A stretch of 64,000 bases of DNA from Massospora cicadina (GCA_022478985.1 JAKSZP010017329.1:1-64000), one strand, 5' to 3'. Shown: positions 12,060 to 24,430, counted from the stretch's first letter. Translations and numbers: made by a program. Notes: a model not told the origin generated them from the sequence alone.

Positions 12060-13700
12060 GGCCTGTACACCACAACATAATTACCCAAAAACTGGAGGCT
12101 GGTGGAGGGATTAACCCTCACAACCTTCCTGCTTCCGCTGAGTCCTGGCTAGTTTAATGAGAACAACAGTTAGCCAGTGCTTTGTCTCGCCTTAAAAGGC
12201 TTGAGCAGCGCCCTTCTCAAGGCTCTCATGGGTCCTCTAATATTATTAGGATCCCCTCTCTGAGACAAGTTCACACCAGGTGAGGGCAGTATTACCTCCT
12301 TCCTTTAAGTTATGAATCTGCGATGGAAGGAAAAACTGACTTTCACAAAATCCAGTACATTCTTCCCTGCTTGAGTCATATAGCTCAAGAAATAATGGTC
12401 CCCAACATTCTCAACCTCAGCACCTGGGCGGAGATTAAACGAGCGCTTATTGAAGTGTTTTCTCCATGCAGAGTTTACAAAGGCGAAAACAGGCCTCAAT
12501 GCGCCTCAGCCTAAAAAGGGGAGAATCAATTGCTTCATTTGTTGATCGATTTTATGCTGAAGCTCAGCCCTTGGTGCTCACAAATATGCTACTTTTTGAT
12601 GATGCTCTTGCGGCCATAACTGCTTAGCTTCTCGCCCTACTATAGCCCAACATCTTTATTTTTTATTAAGTGTCACCTCCAGACTATCTGAGATATTAAG
12701 GATGCTCTTCTGGAGGATGCAGATATCTATAAGGCTCAAGCTACTTCAGCGTTGAGTGAAATCCCCTGGTTTGGACCATTGAGGAGTTCTCAACTGAAGC
12801 CTCACCAAAAAATGCTATGTTGACCCCTATTCTGGTTGTCACCTCGAGGCCAGCACCTGCAGCGCAGATCAAACCTGATCTTCCTCTTCTCTGCAAACCT
12901 GACGTTCCTAATCTATCAAGTCAGAGTGCATTATCATCAATGGTTTGGCACTCCATGCCCCCACTTTGTCGCTAAGATCATCTTTTGCCATCCAAACAGC
13001 CTCTCCAAGTGGTTCAAAAGCCTAAATTCCCACCTCAGGTGACATGCGCCCCCACCAACAATGGGTTTAAGTACTGGTTCACTAAAGCTAAATAACCTGT
13101 TTCCCCAAAGCTCACTGCCGCTGATCAACCCAAAACTGGAGTAGTTAAAGCATCATCTCCACTAAGTTATTTCCTCCAGCCAACTCTAAATTGAAACCTG
13201 TAGTAATGAAGCAGCCCAAACCCCCTACTTTGAAGGTCAAAAATTGAACCATGCCAAATTCAACGCTTCCCTCAAAGTTAATGGGGTGGAGGAGCAACCC
13301 CAGGACCTATCCTGCCATGAGAGAGGCCTGAACCTACCTCACATCTTATGGGCCCCCTAATATGCATTGATAACTCCTCTGATGATGAATCTGAAGGGGG
13401 TTGTAAAGATGTGGGCCATTGTATTTTAGAAGTCTCAGATGAAGTGGAAGTACCCAACAGTTGAACCCTGAGAGAGTAGATATAGCTAGGATACTACTCT
13501 GAACTTATCTTCCTAAGTGATGAGGGGTCTGTAGGTTATTGACATTGGTAGTAATGCCGACCAGCTCATCGTGAACTCATCCAATCCGTCCAGAGTGTGA
13601 ACACTTTGCAGCCTATCCATGAGAAACAGCCTGAGACTTCCAAACGACTTTCTTCTACTCTCTGTTTAAGGAGGTCCTAGCTCTTTCCTCCAACTTAGGT
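12060..13700 (+). pseudogene. A5 gag remnant
   Basis: Corresponds to A2 gag by order and short identities: SQALSRLKRLEQRPS-like helix (12175), KVRHILPCLS counterpart KIQYILPCLSHIAQE (12345), TWAEIKRALIEVF (12423), then a LRLKRGESIASFVDRFY-like line (12500) and DDALAAI (12600). These give the helical capsid pattern of Ty3/gypsy Gag; no zinc knuckle is seen. Multiple frameshifts; the longest open run is 64 codons. A proline and lysine-rich spacer follows (13050-13400). Confidence 0.65.
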
Positions 13701-14789
13701 GAAACCTTAACAAAAGTGGAGGCTGTCATTAACAGAGTAAGGATCACAGATATCCTTGACACTGGATCCCCAGTAAATGTTGTGTTTTCAAAACTCATCA
13801 AAAAGATTAAGTTGGCCCCTGACCTTGACTACACCCAAAAGTTTGGCACTGCTAGTCTCTCCAACACATGTGCTATTGTGGCATACTCTTCTTTACTTAT
13901 CCAATTTGGGAAACTTATCTTGTCACCCTCGCAGTGGCCTTAACTATTATTATCTATGATCTACTAATTGGTACACAGTTCATGCTGGAATATGAAGGGG
14001 TCATTTACTTTAAGAAGAGTTATCTCACCCTGCTTAACTACGAAGTTCCTCTGATTCTGACTGGTAATGTGCTTAATAAAAAGGAGTATGCTTGCACATT
14101 TGAGTATCCCTCTTCCGCCTTTTTTAGCACTAGGTGGTCCCAAACTACAGGGGGATATACCAAACGATCCCTCTTCCGATTTATCCCTGCTATACACCAC
14201 AGCAGGACGAAACACAAAAATGTTGCCTCCATCAGTAGCTGCTCTAGAGGGTATCTTTTTAAATACGGCTGAAGAGGTAGTCATTAAGGCGGACAAACAA
14301 AGGGTAGTTGACACGAAGATTATCATTAAAATCTCCCACAACTGTCTATTGTACCTAATCGACATAAATGGAGTTAGCCCTTTAAAGCCCCTAGTATTGC
14401 CAGGAGTACTAGACCCAGCTTACCAGCGACCAATCAATCTCCTGTTGTGGGATCTCACCAAGAAGGACATGGTCTTTAAGAAGCCTCAAGAGATTGGAAG
14501 AAGCCTGCTTGTACCCATTGAGGACATCAAACAAGTGCACTGTATTGGATCTATGGCGGATATGGGCCTACCTGCTGATCAATCGTTATATACTCTTCCC
14601 ACTATTCAAACCTCTGATGATCTAACCCCTGTAGAGCTTAATAAAGTTCATAGTTTATTGGAGTCCTATAAGCACATCTTCTCTAACTCTGTGACTGACT
14701 ATGGTTACATGAAGGGTTGGACGCATACCATTGGCGTTGGGGATGCTCGTCTCATATGATCTAAAAACTACTGTAAATTAAAAGTTGTG
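13701..14789 (+). pseudogene. A5 aspartic protease and pre-RT linker
   Basis: An intact retropepsin active site, ILDTGSPVNVVFSKLIKKI, lies at 13752-13808, with the LIGTQFMLEYEGVIYF block at 13966-14013 after a frameshift. From 14067 a 230-codon open frame covers the linker: QRVVDTKI, LVLPGVLDPAYQRP, IGRSLLVPIEDIKQVHCIG, YGYMKGWTHTIGVGDA. The frame ends at the B1 insertion point. The linker is unusually long and well kept across the A family. The protease would process Gag-Pol in the particle. Confidence 0.8.
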
Positions 14790-15440
14790 TGTGATGGGCA
14801 GAGTCGCGTCAATACACAACAAATGAATTGGGCATTAAGAGCCATGTTACTGAACATACTAGGGACAGGCCTGCAGAAGCTCATCCCTGAACCTGACTGC
14901 CATGCCTCGTCATTTCTATGTATTCTTGTACCACTGTCTTCATGACACTGCACATCAACAGCAAAGTCTGGGACCAGGAGAGGTCCAAGAATGATGCCAA
15001 CGTCACACCAAGATCACTTTTTGAGCTCATATTTATGATTGGATCCAATTAATACTTAAAATAAAATAATACTTTTTAGCAAGAAATTTTTCCTTTATTC
15101 GATTTCTGTTTTTCCTTGTAGAAGATATAACTGCCCTTCAGGGCCGTGACATCCTCCCCTAAATAGTGCCCCACTAGTATGGAATAAGATCCTCCTTGGT
15201 TAAGCTCTAATATGCACCATCCAACACATCATTTGCAAAGATTCCTCATCCCACTGGATCACCATCCATGCCATGCATAAGACCAACATCATTCCGTGGA
15301 TGCAGTTTGGGTTCAGGATGGCGAATTTTCCCAATTCTGACCTTCCCGAGTTTGATGCTTTTTGGATCAGGTGGCGTTTGATCTGAACGTGACCCTGATC
15401 CAAAGCAATGTACATATCAGGTGCCTCCTGATCCGTTACA
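14790..15440 (-). repeat. B1 3' LTR
   Basis: 651 bp, TG...CA on the plus strand (TGTGATGGG to CCGTTACA). Read on the minus strand it starts TGTAACGGATCAGGAGGC. Internally it has an inner purine box (AGGGGAGGATGT), and the hydrophobic leader frame from an ATG at 15030: MSSKSDLGVTLASFLDLSW, then SVTWLLMPNSFVVY, with two stops. Same layout as 31948-32592 and 37678-38328. Confidence 0.85.
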
Positions 15441-15454
15441 TTACCCCCCTGTAA
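15441..15454 (-). promoter_or_regulatory. B1 polypurine tract
   Basis: On the minus strand ACAGGGGGGTAA directly precedes the LTR start TGTAACGG. The chromodomain reading frame continues through it (LQGGN) into the LTR without a stop. Confidence 0.7.
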
Positions 15455-17745
15455 GAACCAGAACTCCATGACCTTCTCCAGGCACCGTGCACTGTCCTCC
15501 TTCATCTACCACATCGCCTCCTCCACCAGATAGCCTTTCCACTTCACCAGCAGTTGCTGCTGGACCCTCACCCATTTTGCATCCAATATACCATTCCACC
15601 TAGTATCCTGGAACATCCACTTCCCTAGGGTTCAGCGGTTCTGGACATTATGGACCTATTCCCTTGAACGCTTGTAGCTGGGAAGCGTGAATCACCAGAT
15701 GGGCTCTGGAACATGTTGGCAAGCTTAACTCAAAGGCTACTCAATTAATGGCTCAGATGATCTGGTATGGGCCCAAAAACTATGGTCCCACCTTATGACT
15801 CTTGACTGGGACAGCATAGTTCTTAGCTGCCACCAATACCCAGTCCCCAGGCTCAAACGTTGGATCCAATGCCCTTTGTTGATCTATATGTTGCTTCTGC
15901 TGAGTCACCACCTGCTCCAAATTACCCCATAACTTCTTCCCAATATCTGACATGGTACATACCATCTCATCTGCCCCCTGACACACTCCGCCCTCGGATC
16001 TCCCATTTGATCTGGGGTTGATTCCATGATTTTTAAAATGGCGAAATTCCCATTGAGGACTTGGAATGATTGTTGTAAGTGAACTGGGCCATCTGAACCC
16101 ACGAAAGCCAGTCATCCTGCTGATAGGACACATAACTGGAGATACTGCTCCAGTATCTGATTCACCCTCTCCATTTGTCCATCATATTGAGGATGGTAAG
16201 CTGAGGACCTCCCAGTCCTGATTTCCAAATTCCTCAGCCAACTCGACCAGAATTTTAACGCAAATCATGGACCTCAGTCCAAAAATGCTTTTCTCAGGTA
16301 AGCCATGCCAGGAGAACACCTCATCAATGAAAATACTCACTGCGTCCTTTGATGAAAAACACCTGGTGCATGGGAAGAACTCAGCGTATTTGGTAAGTCT
16401 ATCCACGACCACCATAACATCATCCTTCCCCTGCACCTTTGGGAGACCCATGATGGAATCAGCACTAATTGAGCTCCAGGGGGCCTGTGGTATCAGCAGT
16501 GGATTTAAATTACCCGATGGTGGTTTTCTTGAGGGCTTCTCCCTCATGCATATTAAACACTCCCACACAAACTTATTGACATCCTTACACAGACCCAGCC
16601 ATGAATGCTCCCATTGCACCAATTCTACCATCTTCTCCACTCCCGGGTGACCTGCCAATGGATGATCATGCGAAGCCTGGATTACCTCCCATTGTAGCGA
16701 TGGGATGAGCACCCATTTGTGAGAATTGTGGTATAGCACCCTCCCCTCTTCATGAAAGCCTCATGGCGACCATGTGGCCGACCCTCCATCATTTCATCTT
16801 TCAGCCACTGGGTGAATTCCGATTTCCTTTGCTTCTGGAAGACTTCCTTCCCCAACTCACTTTCCTTATCCTCTGACATCGCGAATTGGTCCAGTTGGAA
16901 CATCGTGGCCATATTAAACTCCTTCAATTCCTCCTTCTCATAATTGAAGCCCCCATCTTGACTCAACCAATCTGCTATGACATTCGATGCTCCTAGCCTG
17001 TACTCCACCTTGAAATCATAACAGATCAGCTCCACATGCCATCTGACATGTCGCTGGTTCATCTTTCAGGGTTTGTGATAGTACTCCAATGCTTTGTGAT
17101 CCATCTAAATAACAAAAGGATGCCGGGCATAGAGTAGGTGATGCTGCCATTCTCACAAGGCTTCCATCACTGCCAACAGTTCCTTATCATATATCAGATA
17201 GTTCATTTCCATGTGGAGCATCTTATGGCTGTAGTAAAACATGGGGTGTTCCAGCCCGTCTTCCCCTCCTGAAGCAATGCTTCCCCCACAGCATAATTCA
17301 AGACGTCCATTTCCACCACAAATGGCCTCCTGGGGTCCGGATGGGCCAGTACAGGCACAGTAAGTAACTTACTCTTCAGTAACTTGAAAGCCTGTGCTTC
17401 TTCCCTTCCCCATAAAAAATGGGGCGTCCTGTGTTAGACGCATGGTAGGTAAGGCCATATGTGAAAGATCCTTCACAAACTGATGAATGAAGTTTAATTT
17501 TCCCAAAAAACTCTGCACCCCCATATGATCAGTGGGGGCCTTCCATGCCCACACCGCATGCAGCTTATCTGGACATACTCCCAATCCATTCTGAAAAATC
17601 ACGTTGCCTAGGAGTGTTACTCAACTTCAGTTGAATTCACACTTGAAAGGCTTCAATCTCAAATCCATCTAGCCAATTTCCTCAGAACTTTTCAGACATC
17701 TTGGACATGATTCTCCCAGGACTGTGAAAATACTAGGATACCATC
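15441..17745 (-). pseudogene. B1 RT second half, RNase H, integrase, chromodomain
   Basis: From 17745 leftwards: DGILVFSQSWENHVQDV (RT after the active site), GVCPDKLHAVWAWKAP and FLGKLNFIHQFVKD (17369-17602), RNase H and tether HVRWHVELICYDFKVEYRLGAS with DWLSQDG (16940-17060). Integrase follows: HDHPLAGHPGVEKM with C..C zinc binding (16560-16660), DSIMGLPKV and VVVDRLTKYAEFFPC (16380-16480), then DGQMERVNQILEQYL near 16155, which keeps the catalytic glutamate. The GPY/F-like AFELSLP..SRAHLVIHASQL (15660-15740) precedes a chromodomain, LLVKWKGYLVEEAMW (about 15510-15560). The second catalytic aspartate region is frameshifted (16230-16270). Confidence 0.8.
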
Positions 17746-18485
17746 TGTCAGACATTTACCTTTGCAGCTTAAAAATAAGAATGTATTAGGTCGATTTTCA
17801 CTGAAAAAGGGAAATGTTGGCCATTTGCAATTCTCTGATACCATTGTGAGCGATTCAATGAGATTTTTGACAAAAAAGTCCAAAAATACCCTGGCTGATT
17901 CTCAGTGGAACCCTGTAAACTGGGGTAACACCAGTACGGAACCCACATGTGCACTTTTTGTAAAAACAATTAATTGAATTTCGCAGATCACATGACATAG
18001 TTTGGAAACCAATGGAAGGTACTCCCCCAACCAGCACCAAGTCCTTCATAACACCTGTGCGGGGGCCACCCCCTTTTATAGGCATGGCGTTAGGCCCCTG
18101 AGGTGAGAATTTTTTTCGAATGGAGATTGGTTGGGGTACATCAAGACCTTGCTGCATGGGTATAGTTTGACCAAAAACCTAACATCCGCTTTACCAAAAC
18201 TAGTTAACTCCCCCACGATCTGATGGGATTTTTTCACATATTGCTAATTTGGAATGCATTTCAGCTATTCTGAAACTATCCCCAAATTCCTTCCAACCTT
18301 CAAAATCAGTATAAATATTAATCAACAAAAATTGGAAAGGATCATTTTTTGTTTACCACCCGCTCTCCTAATAAAAATGATAAAACCTAGTTTTTATTAG
18401 TGAATTTTTATTTACTTTTATTAAAACTATTAGTGAGATCCAGTGGCGTAAGCACCAGCGAGCACCATCAATATGGATTCCTACA
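17746..18485 (+). repeat. A2 5' LTR
   Basis: 740 bp from TGTCAGACATTTACC to GGATTCCTACA. The partner at 23211-23946 matches through ATGTTGGCCATTTGCAATTC, GGCTGATTCTCAG and the TTTTATAGGCATGGCGTTAGG core. U3/R candidates: CCCCTTTTATAGGC near 18070 and AATAAAAATG near 18370. The gag ATG (18473) lies 13 bases before its end. Confidence 0.9.
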
Positions 18486-19390
18486 AAATGGTGCTCACTA
18501 CAGGGGATCCCTGTACAACAAAACTAGTTGCTCTTGAAAAGCAATTAAAAAGCGCTTTGTCTCGCCTTGAGGAGTTTGAACAGCGCCCTTACAAATATCC
18601 TATCAAAAACAAGTTCACCACTGGTGAAGAGAGCATTGCTACCTTCCTGTACGTATATGAAGCCGCTAAGGATGGTGCCACAGACAGGCAAAAAGTTCGT
18701 CACATCCTTCCTTGTCTAAGCTGAGTAACTCAAGAGATGATAGTACCCAACCTGAATCCTGGGTACACATGGCCAGAGGTGAAGAAGGCTCTTCTAGCTG
18801 AATTCAGATCAAAGCAAAGTCTATACATGAGAAATAGGCCTTTATGCGCCTTAGCATGTATGTTGGTGAATCAACCATCACTTTTTCTGAACGCTTTTAC
18901 CTTGCTGCACAAAGGTTGTCAACCTCAAACATGCTTACCCTTGATGATGCTATTGCCTCCCTGTTAACTGGGCTAGCCTCTCAGCCCTCTCTAGCCCGAC
19001 ATATCATCTCAGTGAAACGATATTTTATGAATAAACGTGACATTAAGGAAGCTTTGTTAGATGTGTCTGAATTCCAAGTATGTGCCACATCATAAGAAGC
19101 TGAAGTGACATCGTTGGATCTAAATTTCGAGGAGCATTCTTCTGTTGATCAATTGGAAGTGAGGCCACCTGTGCCTATCTTCCCTACTAAACCTGCTCCC
19201 TCAGTGCGACTTAAAAAGGTTGTCACTCCTTTTAATGAATTAAAGCCCTGTAAGGTTAACAACCATACACCCACACCAGCGCACTAAAGCCTCTGTGCCT
19301 TCCCTTCCACCCAAGCTGGATAATGCGTCTTCTAAGGCTACCCAATCCTCTGTAGCCATACCTCTACCTCCATCGCTGCCTTACCCATTG
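18473..19390 (+). pseudogene. A2 gag (capsid) with stop and frameshift
   Basis: Gag forms the particle shell. The frame starts in the LTR (MDSYKMVLTTGD), then a helix LVALEKQLKSALSRLEEF, ATFLYVYEAAKDGATDRQKV, HILPCLS, a stop at 18722, TQEMIVPNLNPGYTWPEVKK, a frameshift near 18840, then VGESTITFSERFYLAAQRLS, LTLDDAIASLLTGLAS and KEALLDVSEFQ. This is the Ty3/gypsy capsid pattern: alternating helices with a W-E-K motif. No CCHC zinc knuckle is visible. A proline-rich spacer follows (19105-19390) with more stops. Confidence 0.8.
18489..18505 (+). promoter_or_regulatory. A2 primer-binding site
   Basis: TGGTGCTCACTACAGGG, three bases after the LTR end. Preceded by A, so an ATG overlaps the first base of the PBS, and the gag frame MVLTTGD is encoded by the PBS itself. 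Confidence 0.85.
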
Positions 19391-20348
19391 TTGCAAATAC
19401 TCATGGGGAGGAATCTGAGGGGGGTTGTGATGACGTTGGTTATTACATATTGGAAGCTCCTGCAGAAGTAGAAGTGCCTGATCATTTGAATGCTGGAGGA
19501 GTAGACCAGGCCATCATACCTGAGAAAGCGTATCTCAGCCAAATTCTAGAGTGTCCAAAAGTTATTGACACTGCTAGTGATGGTGAACAATTCTTAGTTG
19601 GATTAATTCTCCCTCTTCAGCGGGTTCATCCCATAAAATCCATCATGGATAAATACCCGAAGACTGCTTGAAAGCTAACCTCCACCTTCCAGCTCAAGGA
19701 GGTCTTAGCTTTGTCACCTAAATTTGGAGGAACGCTCACTAAGGTTGAAGTGGTCATTCAAAAGGTCCAAATACTAGCCATCCTGGACACTGGATCTCCA
19801 GTCAACGTGATCTCCCCTAAGTTTATTAAGAAAATAAAGCTAGCGCCTGACTAAGAGTACACACAAGAGTTTGGAACCGCTGGTCTCAACAAAACTCGTG
19901 CTATTGGGGCATACTCTTCCCTTCCCATACGAATTGGGAAGCTTATCCTATCAGCCCCTGCTGTGGCTTTGGACAACAACGCATATAATATTCTCATTGG
20001 CACTCAATTTATGATTGAGTATGAAGGAATAATCAACATGAAGCAAGGGGTCCTCTTGTTACTCAACTATGAAGTCCCTTTAGTCTTATCCAATAAAGAG
20101 CCCAACAATCATGAATACCCTTGTCTGATCAAATACCCCTTCTCAGCTATAACCTTGCCTTATACCACTTCCGGGAACAACACAAAGAAATTACCCAGTT
20201 CAGTGGATGTTAGGGATGTTATCCCTTTCTACGCTGCAGATGAGGTCTTGATTAAGTCTGGTGAACAAAGAGTGGTTGACACTAAGATCACGCTTCAAAT
20301 CCCACGTCATTTCTTGTTGCATCTCATGAGTCTAAAGGTGTTAATCCC
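19391..20348 (+). pseudogene. A2 protease and linker
   Basis: Pol begins with EESEGGCDDVGYYILEAPAE. The retropepsin site ILDTGSPVNVISPKFIKKI lies at 19780-19836. A TAA interrupts after KLAPD (19853). The NAYNILIGTQFMIEYEGII block is at 19978-20034 and LLNYEVPLVLS at 20059. EQRVVDTKITLQIPRHFLLH (20263-20322) leads towards RT. The protease cuts Gag-Pol. Active-site residues are intact but the frame is not. Confidence 0.8.
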
Positions 20349-21422
20349 TTGGAGCCTTATGTATTGCCTGGAGTATTAGACCCAGGATATCAGAGGCTAA
20401 TTACCTTCATACTGGGAAACCTCACTGGGAAGGATATGATCATACAGAAACACCAGGAGATTGGCAGAGGCTTCCTACTCCCTGTAGAGGACATAAAACA
20501 TATCTACTCCATTGTCTCTATGGCGGATTTAAGCTTACCCATGGACAACATGATGTGTACCTTGCCAAATGTGCATATTTCGGATAAGCTAACCCCAGAG
20601 GAGTTGGAGAAAGTTCATGCCTTGCTAGACGAATATAGTGTCATCTTCTCCAAATCAGATACCAACTATGTCCACATGAAGGGCTGGTGCCACTCCATTG
20701 ATGTGGGTGATACCCAGCCCATGAGGTCCAAACCCTACCGTAAGTCAAAAGTGGAAGAGCAACAAATGAGGACAAAACTCCAGCAGTTATTAGATGCAGG
20801 GTTGCTTGTTCCTTCACAAAGCCCTTGGTCGTCACCTCTTTTACTAATTAAAAAGAAAAATAGAGGTTATAGGATAGTAATGGATTATTGTCAGCTAAAT
20901 AGCCTCACTAAGAAGGATAGCGATCCTATCCCTCATATTGATGATGCCCTGGCTCAACTCTCTGTATTTAACTTTTCTCCGCTATGGACTTGGCTAGTGG
21001 CTATTGGCAAATGGACCTTTCTCCTCAAGATTAGGAGAAATGCGCTCTTATTTGTAGTGAAAATATTTTCCAATCTACTCAACTACCACAAGGGTTGTGT
21101 AACGCACCTGCTCATTCCAGCGTGTGAAGGATCACATCTTTCAGGACATCAAGTTAACTTGTGTCATCGTCTATCTTGATGACATCACAGTGTTCTCCAA
21201 AACCTTCAACGAACATATTGATCACTTGAAGGAGGTGTTTCAACGGTTACGTCAGTCTAATATAAATTTGAAGCCCTCAAAGTGTACTTTCTTCCAAAGG
21301 AAATTGGATTTCCTTGGCCACTCCATTTTGCAAAGTGGTATTCAGTACATGCAGGATAAGGTCGAAGCCATCTCAAAAATGCCGCCCCTAAAAATCTACT
21401 GGATATTCATGTAATTCTAGGG
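20349..21422 (+). pseudogene. A2 reverse transcriptase
   Basis: Opens with EPYVLPGVLDPGYQRLITF. Then DELTPEEL-like linker, GWCHSIDVGDTQPMRSKPYR, LLDAGLLVPSQSPWSSPLLL, RIVMDYCQLNSLTKKDSDP and DDALAQLSVFNFS. A frameshift near 20975 hits the LASGYWQMD line. The active site VIVYLDDITVFSKTF (21163-21207) is intact, then LKPSKCTFFQRKLDFLGHS. RT copies the element RNA to DNA in the particle. Two frames and a TAA at 21412 break it. Confidence 0.85.
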
Positions 21423-22110
21423 ATGATGGGGTATTACCATCAGTTCATCCCTAAGTTCACTCAACTCAGTGACCCCCTTGTCCGGCTTGTAACCAAGAAT
21501 ACCCTTTTTTATTGGGGTGATGAACAAAAGGCCGCTTTTGAAGCAATGAAGCAACTGTTACAGCAACGTCCAATCTTACGGCATTCTTACTATAATAAAC
21601 CCTTCGTCTTATTCGCTGATGCCTCAGACTATGCCATTGAGGCCATTCTAGCCCAACTTGATGAAAATGGTGTAGATCATCCTGTTTCCTATATTAGTAA
21701 GATGCTGTTAAAGGCGGAATGCAACTACAATGTAATTGAGAAGGAGTACCTTACTGTTCTGTTAGCTGTGAAGCACTACCGCCCTTTTCTGTATGGAAAC
21801 ACCTTCACTGTAGTTATGGACCATGCATCCCTAAAGTGGTTACAGAACATGAAGGATCCTACTGGTTAGCTAGCCCGCTGGGCTCTCAAGATCCAGCCTT
21901 ACGACATGAAAATTGAACACTGTGCTGGAACCTGTCACTTGAATGTTGATGAATTAACTTGGCTACCAGAGCTTCACTTGCATAATAGTGAGGCAGAGAG
22001 GTTACATGACTTCTTAATGACTCCCAATGAATGGGAGGATGAGGATGAGCCTGTTCAGAAGATGTTAGCTTGGCACTCTCATAACACCAAAGTTGAAAAT
22101 GGGAAGTTGT
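21423..22110 (+). pseudogene. A2 RT connection and RNase H
   Basis: Open from 21423 to 21867: GMMGYYHQFIPKFTQL (the first G precedes 21423), then RNase H with FADASDYAIEAILAQLDE, IEKEYLTVLLAVKHYRPFL and MDHASLKWLQNMKDPTG. The expected E of EKE is present, and TDHASL has become MDHASL. A TGG to TAG change at 21867 stops the frame; reading resumes with MKIEHCAGTCHLNVDELT. The A family shares a long tail after RNase H (LHLHNSEAERLHDFLMTP). Confidence 0.85.
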
Positions 22111-23210
22111 ATAAGCAGGCGGTGACAAATTGGATGACTTACCTTCGGCCCTTGGAACAAGTACCTGCTATACTAGAAGCTCACCCCATCCTAGGTCATG
22201 GAGGAGAAAAGAAAACTTATGTGTATCAAGGACCGATACTATTAGGATGGAATGATGGAGGCTATTGTCGACGTCTTGGAAGCTTTCCTTGTGTGCAAAA
22301 ATCAATCCGGTTTTAAGACTAGATACCAGTATCAACCTACTACCCCTCAACAACCATTCCACGCCATTAGTTTGGATGTAGTAGGTCCCCTTCCTCAGTC
22401 TACTCGTGGAAACAAATTTATCATAGTAGCTATTGACCATATCACCAAGTGGGTGGAAGCAGTGGCTCTTCCTGCTCAAACTGCCAAGGCCACCACCACC
22501 TTTTTACTCCAACACATTTTCACACATCACGGCTGCCCTCAAGTACTACTCTGCGATAATGGTAAGAACTTCACCTCCAGAGTAATCAAAATCCTAGCCA
22601 CATCTATGGGAGCACAACAACTCCTCAGCTCCAAATAACCCCTCCACAAATGGGACCGTGGAAAGAGCAAATGGGAAATTGGTTTCTATTCTTCAGAAAA
22701 TGGCTTCCTCCAATCCACTTCACTGGGATCAATTCCTACCTAGTGCTATTATGGCCTACCAAACAGTTATTACCAGGTTTTGAAAATGTCTTTTTTCCAT
22801 GTCTTGTATGGGCGGGAACCAGGACTACCTGACCTCTTAGTCAAAGATTCACATTCTCTAGAATTGAGGAACCCAATAAGGTCATGAGAAGATTGGCTTA
22901 GCGCATCATTCAACTCAATCTGAGGCAATGGCCAGTTTAGCAAAATTGTGACTAAAGAAGGCCAAGTGGCAAATGAGCTCAGAACCCCCCTGCCTACATT
23001 CCAAGTGTTTGACATGGTTTTATATTACCACAACTGCATCACTCCTAGAAGTGATATGCTTGGAGCAGGTTGGGAGGGTCCCTTCAGATTCACATACAAG
23101 AAAGGAAATTAATATCCCATTAAGTCGCTAGCTACTGGTTTCACTATTAATTGCGTACATGGCTAATTCCTCCAGCACTACTCGCCCCCCAACATTCTTG
23201 AGATGGTTGA
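22111..23210 (+). pseudogene. A2 integrase
   Basis: Zinc-binding half: HPILGHGGEKK (22184) and a shifted LVCKNQ. The catalytic core from 22355: HAISLDVVGPLPQSTRGNK, IIVAIDHITKWVEAVALP, LLCDNGKNFTSRV (second D) and, after a frameshift near 22635, a NGTVERANGKL-type block that keeps E. Further on come HVLYGREPGLPDLL-like text (22797) and C-terminal GPF-like text ending INCVHG (23160). No chromodomain follows. It would insert the cDNA into the genome. Confidence 0.8.
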
Positions 23211-23946
23211 TATTGGACATTTACCTTTGCAGTTCAAAAATAAAAATGTTTTAGGTCAAGTTCAACTGAAAAGGGGAAATGTTGGCCATTTGCAATTCCC
23301 TGATACCATTGTGAGCTATTCTAATGAGATTGTCAATGAGAACAACCAAAACCCTGGCTGATTCTCAGCGGAACCCCATAACTGGGGTAACACTAGTTTG
23401 AAGCCCACACAGGCACTTTTTGTAAAAACAATTAATCAAATTTTGCCAATTGCACAAAGGACTTCAGGGAAACCAGCAGAAGGTACTCCCCACCAGCACC
23501 AAGTCCTTCACAACACCTGCGCGGGGGCCACCCCTTTTATAGGCATGGCGTTAGGCCCCTGAGGTGAGAATTTTTTTCAAATGGAGATTGGTTGGGGTAC
23601 ATCAAGACCTTGCTGCATGGGTATAGTTTGACCAAAAACCCAACATCCGCTTTACCAAAACTAGTTAACTCCCCCACGATCTGATGGGAGATTTTCACAT
23701 ATTGCCTAATTTGGAATGCATTTCAGCTATTCTGAAACTATACCCAAATTCCTTCCAACCTTCAAAATCAGTATAAATATTAACCAATGAAAACATAAAG
23801 GATCATTTTTTGTTTACCACCCGCTCTCCCAATAAAAATGATAAAACCTGGTTTTTATTAGTGAGTTTTTATTTAAAATTATTAAAAAGTTTTGTAGGAG
23901 TCAGCGGCGTAAGCACCAGCGAGCACCTTCAAGCTGGATTCCTACA
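23211..23946 (+). repeat. A2 3' LTR
   Basis: 736 bp. Starts TATTGGACATTTACC (the terminal TG has become TA) and ends GGATTCCTACA. Preceded by CATTCTTGAGATGGTTGA, a decayed version of the GAGGGGGG purine tract of A4. Followed by TCATCCATATAAGC, the resumed B1 RT on the minus strand. Confidence 0.9.
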
Positions 23947-24430
23947 TCATCCATATAAGCGGCACAGCATTGACCAATCATTCCTCCAAGATTATGGTCG
24001 ATCATCTGCTGGAACACCGCCAGAGTATTCCTCAGCCTAATTGTAATCACATGATATTGATACACCCCCAGGTGGCACTTAAACACTGTGTATTGCTGGT
24101 GCTCCAGCCTCACCAGTACCAGATTGAATGTGTCTGTGAGGTCAAATTTTGTAAACACCATGCATCTGGTAACCATTGGGAGAATTTCATCCAACAAGGG
24201 AATTGGATATGGATCAGGCTCAGTGACCATGTTAATACATTGGAACTCCATGAATGCGCATAATTTGCCACTTGCTTTTGGCACTAGTAAAACAGTAGAC
24301 ACAACTGGAGACATAGAGGGCTCAATTAAACCTTTGTCCAACATTCATTTTCCCATGGCCTTACAACGCTTCCTTGGCCCATTTGTTAAGGGCGTATACA
24401 GGGCACCCCTGGGAAGCTCCATCCCCCCTT
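23947..24430 (-). pseudogene. B1 reverse transcriptase, first half
   Basis: Read right to left: LPRGALYTPLTN (24395-24430), one stop, MLDKGLIEPSMSPVVSTVLL, VPKASGKLCAFMEF, EPDPYPIPLLDEILP, CMVFTKFDLTDTFNLVLV, TVFKCHLGVYQYHVI, LAVFQQMIDHNLG and CCAAYMDDV at 23950-23975. The RT fingers and palm of a chromovirus. It continues at 17745 (DGILVFSQ) after A2. The YMDD residues themselves survive on this side because the insertion lies just after them. Confidence 0.85.

Larger units (their letters stand above)
17746..23946 (+). mobile_element. Element A2: full-length gypsy element inserted in the B1 RT
   Basis: 6.2 kb, plus strand, LTRs 17746-18485 and 23211-23946. Flanks are CCATC (17741-17745) and TCATC (23947-23951), a 5-bp duplication with one transition. 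Gag, protease, long linker, RT, RNase H and integrase are all present in order, with no chromodomain. Every domain carries at least one stop or frameshift. It separates CCAAYMDD from DGILVFSQ of B1, that is, it landed in the catalytic YMDD motif. Confidence 0.9.
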
